In this document: positions 44,113 to 54,568 of the stretch, piece by piece | How positions within the stretch are numbered: the stretch's first letter is position 1 | How the letters are laid out: every line of letters begins with the position of its first letter | Assembly: GCA_964016885.1 (NCBI GenBank) | Contig: OZ024741.1 | Location: 33,128,177-33,192,176, forward strand | DNA from: Eledone cirrhosa | Lineage: Eukaryota; Mollusca; Cephalopoda; Octopoda; Eledonidae | Length of the DNA stretch: 64,000 nt | Direction: 5' to 3' | The notes under the pieces: generated by a model | The model's database searches: none | What the model was told of the DNA's origin: nothing | The model's input: only the letters and a program-made list of their open reading frames with translations | Translations under genes and position numbers: made by a program

Positions 44113-44361
44113 ATAGATATAGATATAAGAATGCATGCGTGCACATATTTTTGTCACGTACGTTTCTTCGCAGAATATAATATGATTATACAGATTGTGT
44201 ACACACGTAATGATTGTAGAGAATGGCATAAAAAGTTCATTATACTATAATAATACAGTATATACATATTATATTCCTTGTCTGGCTTACAAAATTATGG
44301 TTCATTGTTATTTAAAGAAAACATAAAGTATATAAACGAATCTTAACTACTGTCACATTAT
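44113..44361. other. Unassigned sequence
   Basis: AT-rich spacer before the RTE 3' end; nothing recognised. Confidence 0.45.
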
Positions 44362-47300
44362 TTATATATCTATCTATCTAAGGCGGGTAAAATTCCCGAG
44401 ATCCATGGACGAGTTCTCTCCAGCGGTCTCTGTCCCTCATTATCGCTGCCATATCCTGCATCTCCAACAGACCAGTGTCTGTCCTTAGGGCATCAACATA
44501 TGTTAACCTTGGTCTTCCCCTTCTAGTGTGTCCATGTAGGGGCTCCCAAAGGAGCACTGAGTGCAATGTCAACTCTGGATGTCGGTGAGCATGTCCAGCC
44601 AACCTCAGTCTTCTCTGTGTCACTTTTGAGCTGACTTTTTGGATGCTCCCATACAGCTCTGAGTTTTTCATCCTCAGTGTATACTGATTAATGTTCAGAG
44701 CCATCCTCAGCATTCTCGTGTAGCACCCATCCACCATCTGAGTGAGTCTCTTGGTCAGTGTCCAAGTCTCAGACCCATACAGCAGCACAGACTCCACTAC
44801 AGCAATGAAGAGGCGGATTTTCAGGTCTCTACGAAGGTCCGACTTCCACACCGACCTCAAGCTGTGACACGCCGCCCAGGCCTTGCTCTTCCTCTCAACC
44901 ACATCATCTTCCGTATTCCCAATCTTTGCTCCCAAATACAGGAAGTCCTCAACCAATTCCAGCGGCTTCCCGCCTACATTAGTGATCCCCTCTGGCTTCT
45001 CAACATTCTCTACCAGATATTTTGTTTTAGTCTCATTCATTCTCAGCCCCACACTCATCGACACAGTCTCAACCTCCCGCATCAAATCCTCTGCCTCCTT
45101 CACTGTATTTGTCACCAAAACTATGTCGTCGGCAAATTCAGCATCCGATACCTTTTTCGCCCCAACTCTCCTGCTCTGAGCCGGTGCTACAGTAAAGACA
45201 GAGTCCTGGTGTTTCTCCAGTGTAAGGCGCATACAATAGTCCACTACGATGATAAAAAGGTAGGGAGCCAATGTATCTCCCTGGAGCACTCCAGCCAGTA
45301 TCTCAAAGAACTCTGTCATCCCATCAGGTGTAATGACTTGGGCTTTGGTGTTGGTGTAGAGCAGTGATATCAGGTCCACTATCCTCTTGGGGATTCCATA
45401 AGCCTGTAAGATCTTCATCAGGCAGTAACGGTCCACAGAATCAAAGGCCTTCCTAAAGTCAATGAAAACCATGACCGCAGGAAGGCACTTTTCTCTAGCT
45501 CCCTCTAATATCCTCCTCAGCATCAGGATGTGACTGGTGGTTGATCTACCCTCTCTGAAGCCGTTCTGGTTGTCCCTGAGCTTCTTCTCCATCTCAGGCT
45601 GGATCCTGTTAAGAATCATCCTGTTGAGGGTCTTTTCCACAAGTGACGTCAGTGAGATCCCCCGGTAGTTGTTGGTGTTAGAGAGATCTCCCTTCTTTGG
45701 CACTGGGACGATGTTACTGATCCTCCACTGATTCGGGGCAACTCCTTTCTCCAGTGCCCCGTTACAGAACCCCAGGATGATATCATCAAAATCACACCTC
45801 TTCATCACCTCTGATGCCACTCCATCTTCTCCATGAGCCTTGCCCTCCTTGATCTTCTTCTTGGCTCTCTGAAGCTCCTCTCTGGTGAAGGGCTCTATCT
45901 CAACATCCAGTTCCTCAAACAGCCGCCTGATCTCCCCAGTGCTCTGGGCTGTGGAGGGTGGCTCTCCTAGTAGGGTCCTAAAATGGTCTAGCCATTTCCT
46001 CTTCCTATCCTCGGGCCCCGTTCCCTGGATCTGACTCGAACACCTTTTCTTCCTCCCTGTGATCTTACAGCTCTCCTTACATCCAGATCTGTCAACCGCT
46101 CTCTCCACACTTCTGATCTTCTCTATCAGTGCCTCCTCTCTGACCTTAGTGTAAGCGGTACAGAGCTCTTCCCTCATCACCTCCACAGTCTCCATCCTCT
46201 CCTCCGTAGGATCAGCATAGAATTGGTCCCTGGCAGCTTTCAGGTGTTCTCTGGCTGCACACACTTTTGGGTTTGCAGAGCTGACGTGCTTCCCTTTGTT
46301 CTTTTTCCTCGGCACCAGGGTTTCACTTGCTTTCGCCACTGCATTGGTGAAGTGCCCGTACCTCCTCGTCACACTCTCCTCAGTCCATCCAATCTCTCTC
46401 TCCTCTGACTCTCCACACAGAGCACTAAACCTGTTTCTCACTTCCACTGTGAACCTCTCCTGTAGCTTATCATCTTCCTTGAAAGCTCCCCAGTCATAGA
46501 TTGTTCTCCGGGGCTGAGCCTTGCTCTTTCTTAAGCTCACGCGGACCTCACTCATAACACGCCGGTGGTCACTACCCAGTGTACTGAAATAGCTGTATGG
46601 TTCCGTGTTCAGAACACTATTCCGCCACATTTTCCTCACCAGAATGAAATCAATCTGGTACTTGGACAGGTGCATATCTGAGATGTAGGTCCACATCTTC
46701 CCCAGATTCTTCCTAAACCTTAGGTTGGTCGCCATCAAGTTCGCCTCCAGCAGGGTGTCTCTCAGTAGTCTTCCATTTCGGTTGGTGTTGTTATGGAAGT
46801 ACCAGCAAGGATCTTCACTGCCCTCCTTACTCAGATGTGCATTGAAGTCCCCCAAAACAAACAGGATATTGTGTGCCTGAGTAGTGTTGACAGCTCTACA
46901 CACCTCCTCATGGAACTCCTCGGCACTCACATCACTGTCCCCCTCGGTTGGACTATAGGCTGAGATGACTGTCAGTCTTGGGTTTCCATTGAAGGTCACC
47001 CTCAACACTCGCGGGAAGATAGGCATTATTTCCCTCACCAACAGATTGGTTTTTGCACTGAACACAAAACCCACTCCTCCTACTGCAGCATTTGTTGTGT
47101 TCTTCACTGCCGATGTAGTGATGAGCTGGCTCTTCCTCCCGATCATCACACTCCTCACGGGCTCATCGTGTAGAATCCTGTGTTCTTGGATCGCAAGTAT
47201 CTGTATACCACTCTCCTCGAACAGATGTCCCAAGTCCTCTCTCTTCTCCAGCGTTCGAATAGTCCTCACATTCAAAGTGCCCATTTTGATGGCTCTTCTG

Positions 47301-47690
47301 CAGGACAAAACTGCATTCTTTATATTTGTCTCAGAGACAGCTGATCCATCATCCACTGGCCCTCTCTGTGGCTCTAAGCCAGCAGAGTCATAACGACCAG
47401 GCTGCTCCTTGACAGTGTAATTAGGGGCTCTAACCCTAGTGCTGTTAGATCGACTCTCCATATTTCTTTTCAATGGCTGACAATACCTTACCGGCGCCAC
47501 TCGAATAAGGTAGTTATTTAACCCATAAATGGAGCCCTAACAGGTACTACCACCCCGGGCCAGGGCAGACCTGGGAGTCATGACAACTAAGGGGTAACTC
47601 CACATTCCCCACATCTCCTGAACTCCCGAACTGGAGCCTTGCCACTGGATGTAGTTTAATGTCGTACCCCATAAATATGTATATAATATA
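44362..47690 (-). mobile_element. Full-length RTE-type LINE
   Basis: A 190-bp GC-richer 5' leader (about 47501-47690, with CCTGTTAGGGCTCCATTTAT) precedes a single uninterrupted ORF and a (TAGA)n tail. RTE-clade elements are short, single-ORF, with a nuclease-RT protein and a short microsatellite-like 3' end, which fits. It is the only autonomous element in the window without coding lesions. Confidence 0.88.
44378..47500 (-). CDS. RTE-type LINE endonuclease-reverse transcriptase, intact
   Basis: 1040 codons. After a basic 70-residue leader, MGTLNVRTIR starts the APE-like endonuclease. It keeps IQEHRI (Glu ligand, about residue 105), VLGDFNAHL (about 217) and GSDHRRV (about 310). The RT has PKKGDLSNTNNYRGISLTS, motif A VFIDFRKAFDSVDR (about 685), motif B GVLQGDTLAPYLFI (about 735) and motif C EFADDIVLV (about 790). 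The post-RT block YGSETWTLTKRL is RTE-like. All catalytic acids are present. The ATG at 47500 is the first in frame; a second at residue 14 (MESRSN) is also possible. The stop TAG is the first unit of the TAGA tail. The product would nick DNA and copy element RNA at the nick. Intactness suggests recent activity. Confidence 0.93.
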   Translation of the reverse strand: MAPVRYCQPLKRNMESRSNSTRVRAPNYTVKEQPGRYDSAGLEPQRGPVDDGSAVSETNIKNAVLSCRRAIKMGTLNVRTIRTLEKREDLGHLFEESGIQILAIQEHRILHDEPVRSVMIGRKSQLITTSAVKNTTNAAVGGVGFVFSAKTNLLVREIMPIFPRVLRVTFNGNPRLTVISAYSPTEGDSDVSAEEFHEEVCRAVNTTQAHNILFVLGDFNAHLSKEGSEDPCWYFHNNTNRNGRLLRDTLLEANLMATNLRFRKNLGKMWTYISDMHLSKYQIDFILVRKMWRNSVLNTEPYSYFSTLGSDHRRVMSEVRVSLRKSKAQPRRTIYDWGAFKEDDKLQERFTVEVRNRFSALCGESEEREIGWTEESVTRRYGHFTNAVAKASETLVPRKKNKGKHVSSANPKVCAAREHLKAARDQFYADPTEERMETVEVMREELCTAYTKVREEALIEKIRSVERAVDRSGCKESCKITGRKKRCSSQIQGTGPEDRKRKWLDHFRTLLGEPPSTAQSTGEIRRLFEELDVEIEPFTREELQRAKKKIKEGKAHGEDGVASEVMKRCDFDDIILGFCNGALEKGVAPNQWRISNIVPVPKKGDLSNTNNYRGISLTSLVEKTLNRMILNRIQPEMEKKLRDNQNGFREGRSTTSHILMLRRILEGAREKCLPAVMVFIDFRKAFDSVDRYCLMKILQAYGIPKRIVDLISLLYTNTKAQVITPDGMTEFFEILAGVLQGDTLAPYLFIIVVDYCMRLTLEKHQDSVFTVAPAQSRRVGAKKVSDAEFADDIVLVTNTVKEAEDLMREVETVSMSVGLRMNETKTKYLVENVEKPEGITNVGGKPLELVEDFLYLGAKIGNTEDDVVERKSKAWAACHSLRSVWKSDLRRDLKIRLFIAVVESVLLYGSETWTLTKRLTQMVDGCYTRMLRMALNINQYTLRMKNSELYGSIQKVSSKVTQRRLRLAGHAHRHPELTLHSVLLWEPLHGHTRRGRPRLTYVDALRTDTGLLEMQDMAAIMRDRDRWRELVHGSREFYPP

Positions 47691-47782
47691 TATATATATA
47701 TATATATACGTTACGTTATTCCGGGTTGAATCGGAGGTAACCACAGTAAGTAAGGTACTCAATACATTGCAAAGTATAAAAG
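47691..47782. other. (TA)n and spacer upstream of the RTE
   Basis: A short TA tract (47684-47708) marks the 5' boundary of the RTE; the rest is unassigned. Confidence 0.5.
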
Positions 47783-47797
47783 TGTTAATATAGATGA

Positions 47798-47851
47798 GAT
47801 TCTACAGGACTAGACTAGAACTGTTTCATTCTTTAGAAATCATCAGGAATC
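47798..47851 (-). ncRNA. Hammerhead ribozyme-like motif, left arm
   Basis: Stem I GATTC/GAATC is perfect (47851-47847 with 47802-47798). CTGATGA lies at 47846-47840. Stem II is short (TTC/GAA with loop TAAA and one T-T mismatch next to the core), followed by GAAA at 47827-47824. Stem III is CAG/CTG with a 13-nt loop, and cleavage follows TA. The larger stem III sets it apart from the other families here. Confidence 0.62.
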
Positions 47852-47853
47852 AG

Positions 47854-47902
47854 AATTCCTGATGATTTCTAAAGAATGAAACAGTTCTAGTCCTGTATAA
47901 TC
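47854..47902 (+). ncRNA. Hammerhead-like motif, right arm, stem I weakened
   Basis: The core CTGATGA (47859-47865) and GAAA (47878-47881), stem II and stem III CAG/CTG are kept. Stem I is AATTC against TAATC, with only three of five pairs including a mismatch next to the core. Probably a decayed partner of the left-arm motif. Confidence 0.42.
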
Positions 47903-47917
47903 TCATCTATATTAAAA

Positions 47918-47990
<73 letters not shown>

Positions 47991-47994
47991 GTAA
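47918..47994. repeat. (TA)n microsatellite between two hammerhead foldbacks
   Basis: About 30 TA units. Confidence 0.95.
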
Positions 47995-48015
47995 TAAACA
48001 ACATAAGATAATTAT

Positions 48016-48073
48016 TTCATTTACCGGTGGTTTCTTGAAAGCAACCAAAATTGCTTTCATTCATCAGAATGAA
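48016..48073 (-). ncRNA. Hammerhead ribozyme-like motif, left arm, best match
   Basis: Stem I TTCATT/AATGAA is perfect. CTGATGA lies at 48067-48061. Stem II is a 9-bp perfect helix, TGAAAGCAA with TTGCTTTCA and loop TTTTGG. GAAA is at 48034-48031, stem III CC/GG with loop ACC, and cleavage follows TA (48023-48022). Every consensus core base and all stems are in place, making this the most convincing hammerhead in the window. Confidence 0.8.
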
Positions 48074-48128
48074 GTTTATTGACAGTAGATTTGACAAATC
48101 CACTGTCAATAAAGACACCAGAATCTTT

Positions 48129-48186
48129 TGATTCTGATGAATGAAAGCAATTTTGGTTGATTTCAAGAAAACACTGGTAAATGAAA
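48129..48186 (+). ncRNA. Hammerhead-like motif, right arm
   Basis: CTGATGA (48135-48141), GAAA (48168-48171), TA (48179-48180) and a stem II of TGAAA..CAA with TTG..TTTCA are kept. Stem I has one G-G mismatch (TTGATT with AATGAA), and stem III loses a pair (AC against GG). It looks like a partly decayed partner. Confidence 0.55.
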
Positions 48187-48279
48187 TAATTATATTATGT
48201 TGTTTATTACATAACTAATAAGCTCTGTAACTTACATAGAGCACTCTTTTTTCCTGGACATTTCCGACGGAATTACTTC

Positions 48280-48283
48280 ATTA

Positions 48284-48375
<92 letters not shown>
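48280..48375. repeat. (CA)n(TA)n microsatellite
   Basis: About 13 CA units followed by about 32 TA units. Confidence 0.96.
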
Positions 48376-48692
<317 letters not shown>

Positions 48693-48704
48693 TTATTAAA
48701 ATAA

Positions 48705-49183
48705 CAGATTAAAGTTTAAGCAAAGAATCGCTGCTTTCGCCCTTAAGGGGATCTTCTTAAACTAACAAAGTCAATCTGTGAACGCAGAAGTGAATATTTC
48801 AAAAAACGTTGCAACCGGGGGAAGACAGGAAGACGATACTTTGGTTCGTGGAAACGTTCCCTGGCAAAGAACGGGGAAAAACGAATATAATACATCATTA
48901 TTTGTAGCGGTGAAAAACAATTACACGCAAAGACAGAACCACGATTATGGTATAAAAGAAGTCGTAGACTAATATTCTCTTAGGTGGTTCATAGAGACGT
49001 TCTCTGGCAATGAACGGAAAAAACGAAGATAATATGTCATATGTGGAGCGTGGAGAACAACTGCACGCAAAGACAAAACCACGCAAATGGTACAACTGAA
49101 GTCGTAGACTAAAATTCTAACTAGGAAACCGAATGATTCAGAGTTAAGAATAAAGTAAATATAATACAGAGATAATTGAAATT
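48705..49183 (+). repeat. Dispersed repeat R, plus-strand copy
   Basis: It matches 36424-36899 inverted. The two internal units are about 48840-48978 and 48983-49122, each ending GAAGTCGTAGACTAA. The left end starts AACAGATTAAAGTTTAAGCA next to a (TA)n tract. No ORF. Confidence 0.8.
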
Positions 49184-49685
49184 AAATAAATACATACACG
49201 CATCCATACACGTACATACACAAGCATACGCGAAAACATTCGCCATGGGTATACAAATACACGCACATATAAATATGTGTGTGTGTGTGCGTGTATACAA
49301 AGAATTAAATAAACGTATATAAATAAATAAATAAATAAATACGTATATAACAAGCGCACACACATACCTACATGAAAATACACAAATGTTCGGAGACGTA
49401 CGTCAACCAAAACACGAAGTACACATATACACACACCCTACATACGTACAAACCCGCATACTCACACAGACGCAAAACTCACGTATACACATAACCAAAA
49501 GCATATGTACCAGAATATATAAAATATACACCATAACATATACAATCAAATATACGTACGAGAAAGTATACGTACCTTCACAAAGCATACAGGTAATATA
49601 TACTTACCTATGCAAATAAGTAATGATATAAACATAACGTATACTTAGCTACCACATCAAGACGTAAAATATCCGCGTATAGATC
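49184..49685. other. CA/TA-rich unassigned sequence
   Basis: Imperfect ACATACACG-type repeats and an (AAAT)n run at 49319-49340. No gene is recognised; chance frames are His/Tyr/Thr-rich. Confidence 0.45.
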
Positions 49686-49688
49686 GTA

Positions 49689-50759
49689 CTATTCGTTAGG
49701 GTATAATGTGGGGCTGTAATACAGGAAAGTTTTGTGCAATTTATGTTTACAAGCCGAAATTGCCTCAGATTTTTTGTTTAAGATGTGGTCTGTGGCGTAG
49801 AGTATTTCCAGGGCCTCAGCGGCGCAGAGGTTACATGGTCTTTTATTTCCGTTATACGATCTAGCCCTAGCTAGGATCTCCCAGTGTAACTTATATTGGG
49901 TGTGGTTGTCTTTTAGACTCCAAATATAAGCTGAAAGTGACGTCATATTCCTTCTTAGAGGGTAACGAAAAGAATGGGTATGCATGTAAAGACGCTGCTT
50001 GAATCTATTGGCGGTTAATCCTATGTAAGCCCTACGGGACGTGGGTGTTTCAACCTTACATTTGTAGACAATGTTACTAGAGAGGCATTTCCTGGATAGG
50101 GGGCAATCAACCCGATTCCTACAATTACAGTTAGTACTAACTACAGGGTTGCACGTGTTCCTACGGCTAGGTAGTTTAGCTAAATTTGAAGCTGTGATGT
50201 TATGCGCAAGGTTAGGAGTCGTAGAGTAAGAAATTTTAATAGTATTTCTATTTAAAATGTTACTATATTTATGTGTAGGGAGAAAATGCTTCGTAATAAG
50301 GGATAGAAAGATCTTAGCTAATGGTGTGGCCACCTCCATATTATATGGTGGGTTATACCGTATAATGCGTCGGGATCTATTTCTTCTAGGTCTATTCTCG
50401 TACTCTGTATAATCTACCTTATCGACAAATCCACTCCGAGCAAGAGCTTCATTGTAATATGTGGAATGGTTGTTGAAAATATGTTCGTTAGTAGATAGAC
50501 GGGAAAACCTCAAAGAAACGTTTCTTACCAGGTTCTTGGTTATGCTGGCAGGATGGTTGGAATGCTTACTTATGTAATTAAGCGTATCATTCGGCTTTCT
50601 ATACGGGTTATACAAGCCATTCGACAAATTGAGGGTAACGTCGAGGTAATTAACGACCGAGAGGTTGGCCTCAACCTGTATAGAGAGGTTGAAGCCTTTA
50701 AAGAAGGCTGTGAGTTCTTTTCTGAACCTGTCGCAAGCACGTGGGCCGCACTTAGTCAT
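49689..50759 (-). pseudogene. PLE-B C-terminal half with GIY-YIG endonuclease, open 356 codons
   Basis: The open frame starts just after where RT motif C should be (DRFRKELTAFFKGFNLSIQV) and continues with VNYLDVTLNLSNGLYNPYRK and ISKHSNHPASITKNL of the RT thumb. The zinc linker CNCRNRVDCPLSRKC follows. The nuclease has SNIVYKCKV and RAYIGLTANRFKQRLYMHTH, matching the GIY half, YIG half and catalytic Arg, then a Cys pair near LCAAEALEILY with a Glu. No stop interrupts it. The RT core is missing beyond 50760, so it is a 5'-truncated copy of the family also seen at 17228 and 41108. The Met at the start is incidental. Confidence 0.85.
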
Positions 50760-50830
50760 GCGGTTCTTATATATTTGATATATATTTATCCTTATCGAGC
50801 CCTCTTTGGATTTTAGTCTTCAAATTTATT
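50760..50830. other. PLE-B upstream junction
   Basis: A little sequence upstream of the open frame (to about 50815) may still be element; it then passes to microsatellite. Confidence 0.35.
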
Positions 50831-50932
50831 ATTATTACTATTATTATTATTATTACTATTATTATTATTATTACTATATATATATATATATATATTATAT
50901 ACATATTTATGTATATATGCATATATATATAC

Positions 50933-50986
<54 letters not shown>

Positions 50987-51000
50987 TGTGTGTGTATATA

Positions 51001-51031
<31 letters not shown>

Positions 51032-51035
51032 TTGT
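50831..51035. repeat. (ATT)n, (TA)n and (TG)n microsatellites
   Basis: ATT triplets at 50826-50875, TA tracts at 50876-50982, TG units at 51000-51022. Confidence 0.94.
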
Positions 51036-51364
51036 CAAAAAGAAAGTATTTACTTCTGTCTGCTGAAACATCCGTTGGTGAATTACTTTCAATTTTCCTA
51101 TGAAATTTATAATCGCCATCTTTGGTCACGGCCTACTAAGTCATAAATATATGGTTTGTATATGTGTATATTATGTATACATATATATGTATATATGTAT
51201 GGGAGAGGGGTTGTGTGTATCTGTGGATGTGTGCGTGTTTTAGTATTTAGTCAGGGAAGGACTTCCGAGACTTGTGAGAGTTAGGATGAGAAATATTCTC
51301 AAACCAGAAAGCTGGACCGATTACATGGCAGAGATGAACACGGATGAAGGAATCCAAAGGCCGG

Positions 51365-51370
<6 letters not shown>
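51036..51370. other. Unassigned sequence
   Basis: Nothing recognised. A frame at 51274-51370 runs into the TA tract and has no known motif. Confidence 0.45.
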
Positions 51371-51436
<66 letters not shown>

Positions 51437-51556
51437 GGAAAAGGTATGACCTCGACGGCAGAGCTCAAGTCGTTTCGACGGTTATTTCTGTCCATTCTAC
51501 TACCCTAAGTACTCTGGTGCGTTACGGTCCATCTGGTTCCTTACCACAATTCCTTC

Positions 51557-51611
<55 letters not shown>
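51371..51611. repeat. Two (TA)n tracts flanking a shared short repeat
   Basis: TA tracts at 51371-51426 and 51558-51611. Between them, 51434-51492 is the inverse of the 55-bp repeat at 41926. The following GTACTCTGGTGCGTTACGGT segment is present only here. Confidence 0.75.
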
Positions 51612-51614
<3 letters not shown>

Positions 51615-51640
51615 GAGAGAGAGAGAGGGTGAGAGATAGA

Positions 51641-51703
<63 letters not shown>

Positions 51704-51731
51704 AGAGAGAGAGATGGATAGATAGATAGAT
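51612..51731. repeat. (GA)n/(GATA)n tract at LINE 3' junction
   Basis: GA units interspersed with GATAGATA (51638-51654, 51715-51731), joining the 3' end of Tx1-like LINE copy A. Confidence 0.95.
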
Positions 51732-51966
51732 ATATTTTTTATTTGCTACGAGGGCGCACAAGAAAAGGGGACAATACAAAGACATTCCGGGGATTTTACA
51801 TACAGTCGTGTAAAAAATATAAAAACAAACAATTACAACAATCGAAATCCCCAATAGGGGGGAGGCGCCACAAATGGGTTGTTTAATACCCCGTCGATAG
51901 AAAACCCTCAACTCCAGGAGCGTGTTGTGCAAGTGCTCCTTTCTTCCTTTTGCTCTCTTCTTCAAC

Positions 51967-52891
51967 CTACAGGCTTATAAATAGAGAAGGCCCAATCACT
52001 CGGGCCATTTTCGCTTCATTCACGCACCTTTCAGTAAATTTACTGGGGTGCAGTGCCTCTCTCTCCACCCTGATTCTCCTTCTAAAGTGATACTTTAAGA
52101 AGGGAATCAATTGTTGTCCGGAGAGAAAGGCATCTGTCCTCAGTCCTCTCAACCTCGTCCAACATATAACTTCTTTCACCATAGCCATCGTACAGAGGAA
52201 AACCGCCTCTCTTTCGTTTTGAAAGAGGCTGGCGGTTTGATCCTTACTATGGACTCGGCAGTCAACTGGATTTGTCCCATAGGCGACAGCAGTTGTTCTA
52301 CATAGTTCCACAGGTCAGTTACGCCCGAGCAGTGTACAACTTGGTGCAGGACTGTTTCAATGTCCTGCGCGCATCTGGACACGTCCTCTTGGAAGGATCC
52401 CTGCCGGGGCGTCCGTGCCTGTAGATCTTGTTACGAACCGGTAGAGCTCCTCGGTAACACTGCCAGACCAGGGACCTCTGGAAGTTATCCCTAGGTCCCG
52501 GGCGGAAAGTCCTACCAAACAGACTGGTGAGCTCATCGTCTTCGACGCCCAGAGTCTCTCCGAGCACGTCGTCGCCCTTGTAACGTACAATCCCTCTTTA
52601 GAATGAAGTTTCCACTGATTGCGCGCCCGCTTGCCAGAGGACTGTGAGCACCTGAGCGCATTCAATGTGCCAGGCGCCCATCGTTTTCGGTCTTTTCTTG
52701 ACCCAGGACTGCAGCTCCGTCAGCGAGACGAGCTGTGGAAAAGCCTGTCTCACAAACGGTGCCCACGCCGGTTGGGAGTCGGTGAGGAATACCTGGAGAT
52801 GCGTCAGCTTCGGCGCATGTTTGCGCAACATCAGCCACGGCATTCCCAGACCTCCGTTGGAAGGGTGCTGACAGCAGACGGATCTCCTCAC
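51967..52891 (-). pseudogene. Tx1-like copy A: ORF2 C-terminal region
   Basis: Four frames cover PSNGGLGMPWLMLRKHAPKL, ELQSWVKKRPKTMGAWHIEC, GDNFQRSLVWQCYRGALPVR and WNYVEQLLSPMGQIQL, ending NGPSLYKPV-like near 51975. The zinc segment corresponding to CPRCVR in the other copies is damaged here (CPDARR / CAQDIETVLHQVVHC). At least three frameshifts. Confidence 0.8.
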
Positions 52892-52909
52892 CAGCGGAGC
52901 CTGCTTCTT

Positions 52910-54218
52910 CTACAGAAACTGGAAGAACATGCGTTCCATCTTGGCGAGGTGTTCACGGGGACAAGACACGACAGTCAAGCGATAGTAGATGACGGACGCT
53001 ATGAAAGTGTTCGCCACCTCCGCTCGACCTTTCAAGGACAGTTTGCACTCTGCCCACTTCTGGGTGAGTGCAAACACTTTGGCCGTGACCTCGTTCCAGT
53101 TTTTCTCCACCTGGAGGTCTGGACCGAACCAGACCCCGAGCAATTTCACCGGTCCGTCTTTCCAGCGTCCAACGACGCTGTCGGACGTCATCGGTTTTCC
53201 TCTCCACGTACCGACAGACTTGTCCGGGTTTAGTTTTGCTCCCTTCAGCGTTTCGTATTCTTTCAGTAAGTTGCCGATCACCCCGATTTCCGAGGTGCTC
53301 GACACCATTACCGTCACGTCATCGGCATAGGCCGATGCTGCTTTGCGCAGTTCCGGTTCTAGAGGAATGCCCTGCAACAGCTCCAATTTCCGCAGTAGTG
53401 GCTCTAGAGTCAATACATACAGAATGGACGAGAGAGGCCACCCCTGTCGAATGGAACGCGTGATTGCGAACGGCTCCGATAGGTAGCCGTTCACCTTGAC
53501 CCTCGAGAAAATGCTGGTGTGCGTCGCCTCGATCCATCCTCTGAACACGGATCCGAAACCGGACGCCTTGGAACCGCTTCCAAGTATCGATGGTCGACCC
53601 TATCGAATGCCTTAGACTGATCCAAGTTGATCAGAGCCCCACCGAAGCCGGGTTTACTACCCACCCTCTCTATGATGTATCGCATGAGGCGGAGGTTGTC
53701 GTGTATAGTCCTGGTCGGGATTGCACACGTTTGCGCTTTCCCTACCAGGTTCTCGACGACAAGCGCCAACCTCGTCGCTAGCACCTTGGCCAAAATCTTT
53801 AACTCTGTGTTGAGCAGAGTTATGGGCCTGAAGTTGTTAATTTCGTCCCCCTTGTTCTCGTCTTTCCTGATCAGCGTTACTACGCCCTTGCCTGCAGAAC
53901 TGGGAATTCTCCCGTTCTGCTGCCAATTGCAGTAGACGGCTTCGAGAACGCCAGAGAACAAGTCCGCCATGCCTACGTAAAACTCGTAAGGTAGACCATC
54001 TAGACCCGGTGACTTGCGTTTCTCGCAGCGGCCCAGAGCATCCCGTATCTCAGTGTCCATGATCGGTCTTTCGCAGAACTAGGCGTCTGTGTTCGAGAGG
54101 CGCGGCAGGCCGTCGAGGTATGAACTAAAGTCCATTGCCCCGTTCGGCTCACCGTCGTTCTGCTCAAACAGTCGCGCAAAGTGCCGCTGAAAGACTGCGC
54201 ACATTTGCTTGGGGTCAA
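52910..54218 (-). pseudogene. Tx1-like copy A: reverse transcriptase
   Basis: Two main frames. 54060-53491 has KSPGLDGLPYEFYVGMADLF, NNFRPITLLNTELKILAKVL and motif A INLDQSKAFDRVDH. 53548-52910 has motif B in the form IRQGWPLSSILYVLTLEPLL, where the usual Cys is Trp. It also has motif C AYADDVTVMV and VKLLGVWFGPDLQVEKNW. The break lies between motifs A and B. Upstream, 54218-54061 carries the linker with a stop at about 54080. The phrase LLGVWFGPDLQ..NW is typical of Tx1-group RTs. Catalytic aspartates are retained. Confidence 0.87.
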
Positions 54219-54568
54219 GTAGCACGCGTCCGTTTTGGTCTTTCAAAGACGAATCGTGGACTTGTTGCCACTTTTTGCCCCCGCCACTCGGGCCCAGCTG
54301 ACAGCTTTCGCTCCTTCGTTTCCTAGAGCACGTGTTTTGCTTCTGACCACGCAGCCTTCGTGTTTCGCATCGGAGAACTGGTGCAGTGCCGTTCTCGACG
54401 CTAACACTCTAGCCGCGTTGCCACTTCTAAGTGCCTCCTCTACCTTGGCTACTAGTTCTCTTTCTATTCTGTTTTTCTCTAAGGCTAACTCTCTGCTATA
54501 CCCTATCGATTCTATTCTAATTGCTTTCTTGAGAGAGTACCACCATCTATTGTTGACGATGGCTCCCG

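Larger units (their letters stand above)
47783..47917. repeat. Palindrome with hammerhead pair (type 47.8)
   Basis: AATATAGATGAGATTCTACAG on the left is mirrored at 47893-47914. The arms meet around the central GAATCAGAATTC. Each arm contains one hammerhead-like motif on the outward-reading strand. The right arm lacks a 5-bp TAGAC repeat present in the left. A long (TA)n follows. Confidence 0.85.
47995..48215. repeat. Palindrome with hammerhead pair (type 48.1)
   Basis: GTAATAAACAACATAAGATA at the left is mirrored around 48195-48215. The centre (48080-48120) is a secondary hairpin of GACAGTAGATTTG and its complement. Arms differ by several substitutions. One hammerhead motif lies in each arm, reading outward. 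The sequence is unrelated to the neighbouring palindrome at 47783. Confidence 0.85.

Noticed and set aside
44864..47393. Plus-strand frames over the RTE LINE
   Set aside because: They are antisense shadows of the 1040-codon ORF.
49689..50759. Stand-alone host GIY-YIG nuclease gene
   Set aside because: The open frame begins with PLE RT thumb sequence and a PLE zinc linker, and has relatives at 41108 and 17228.
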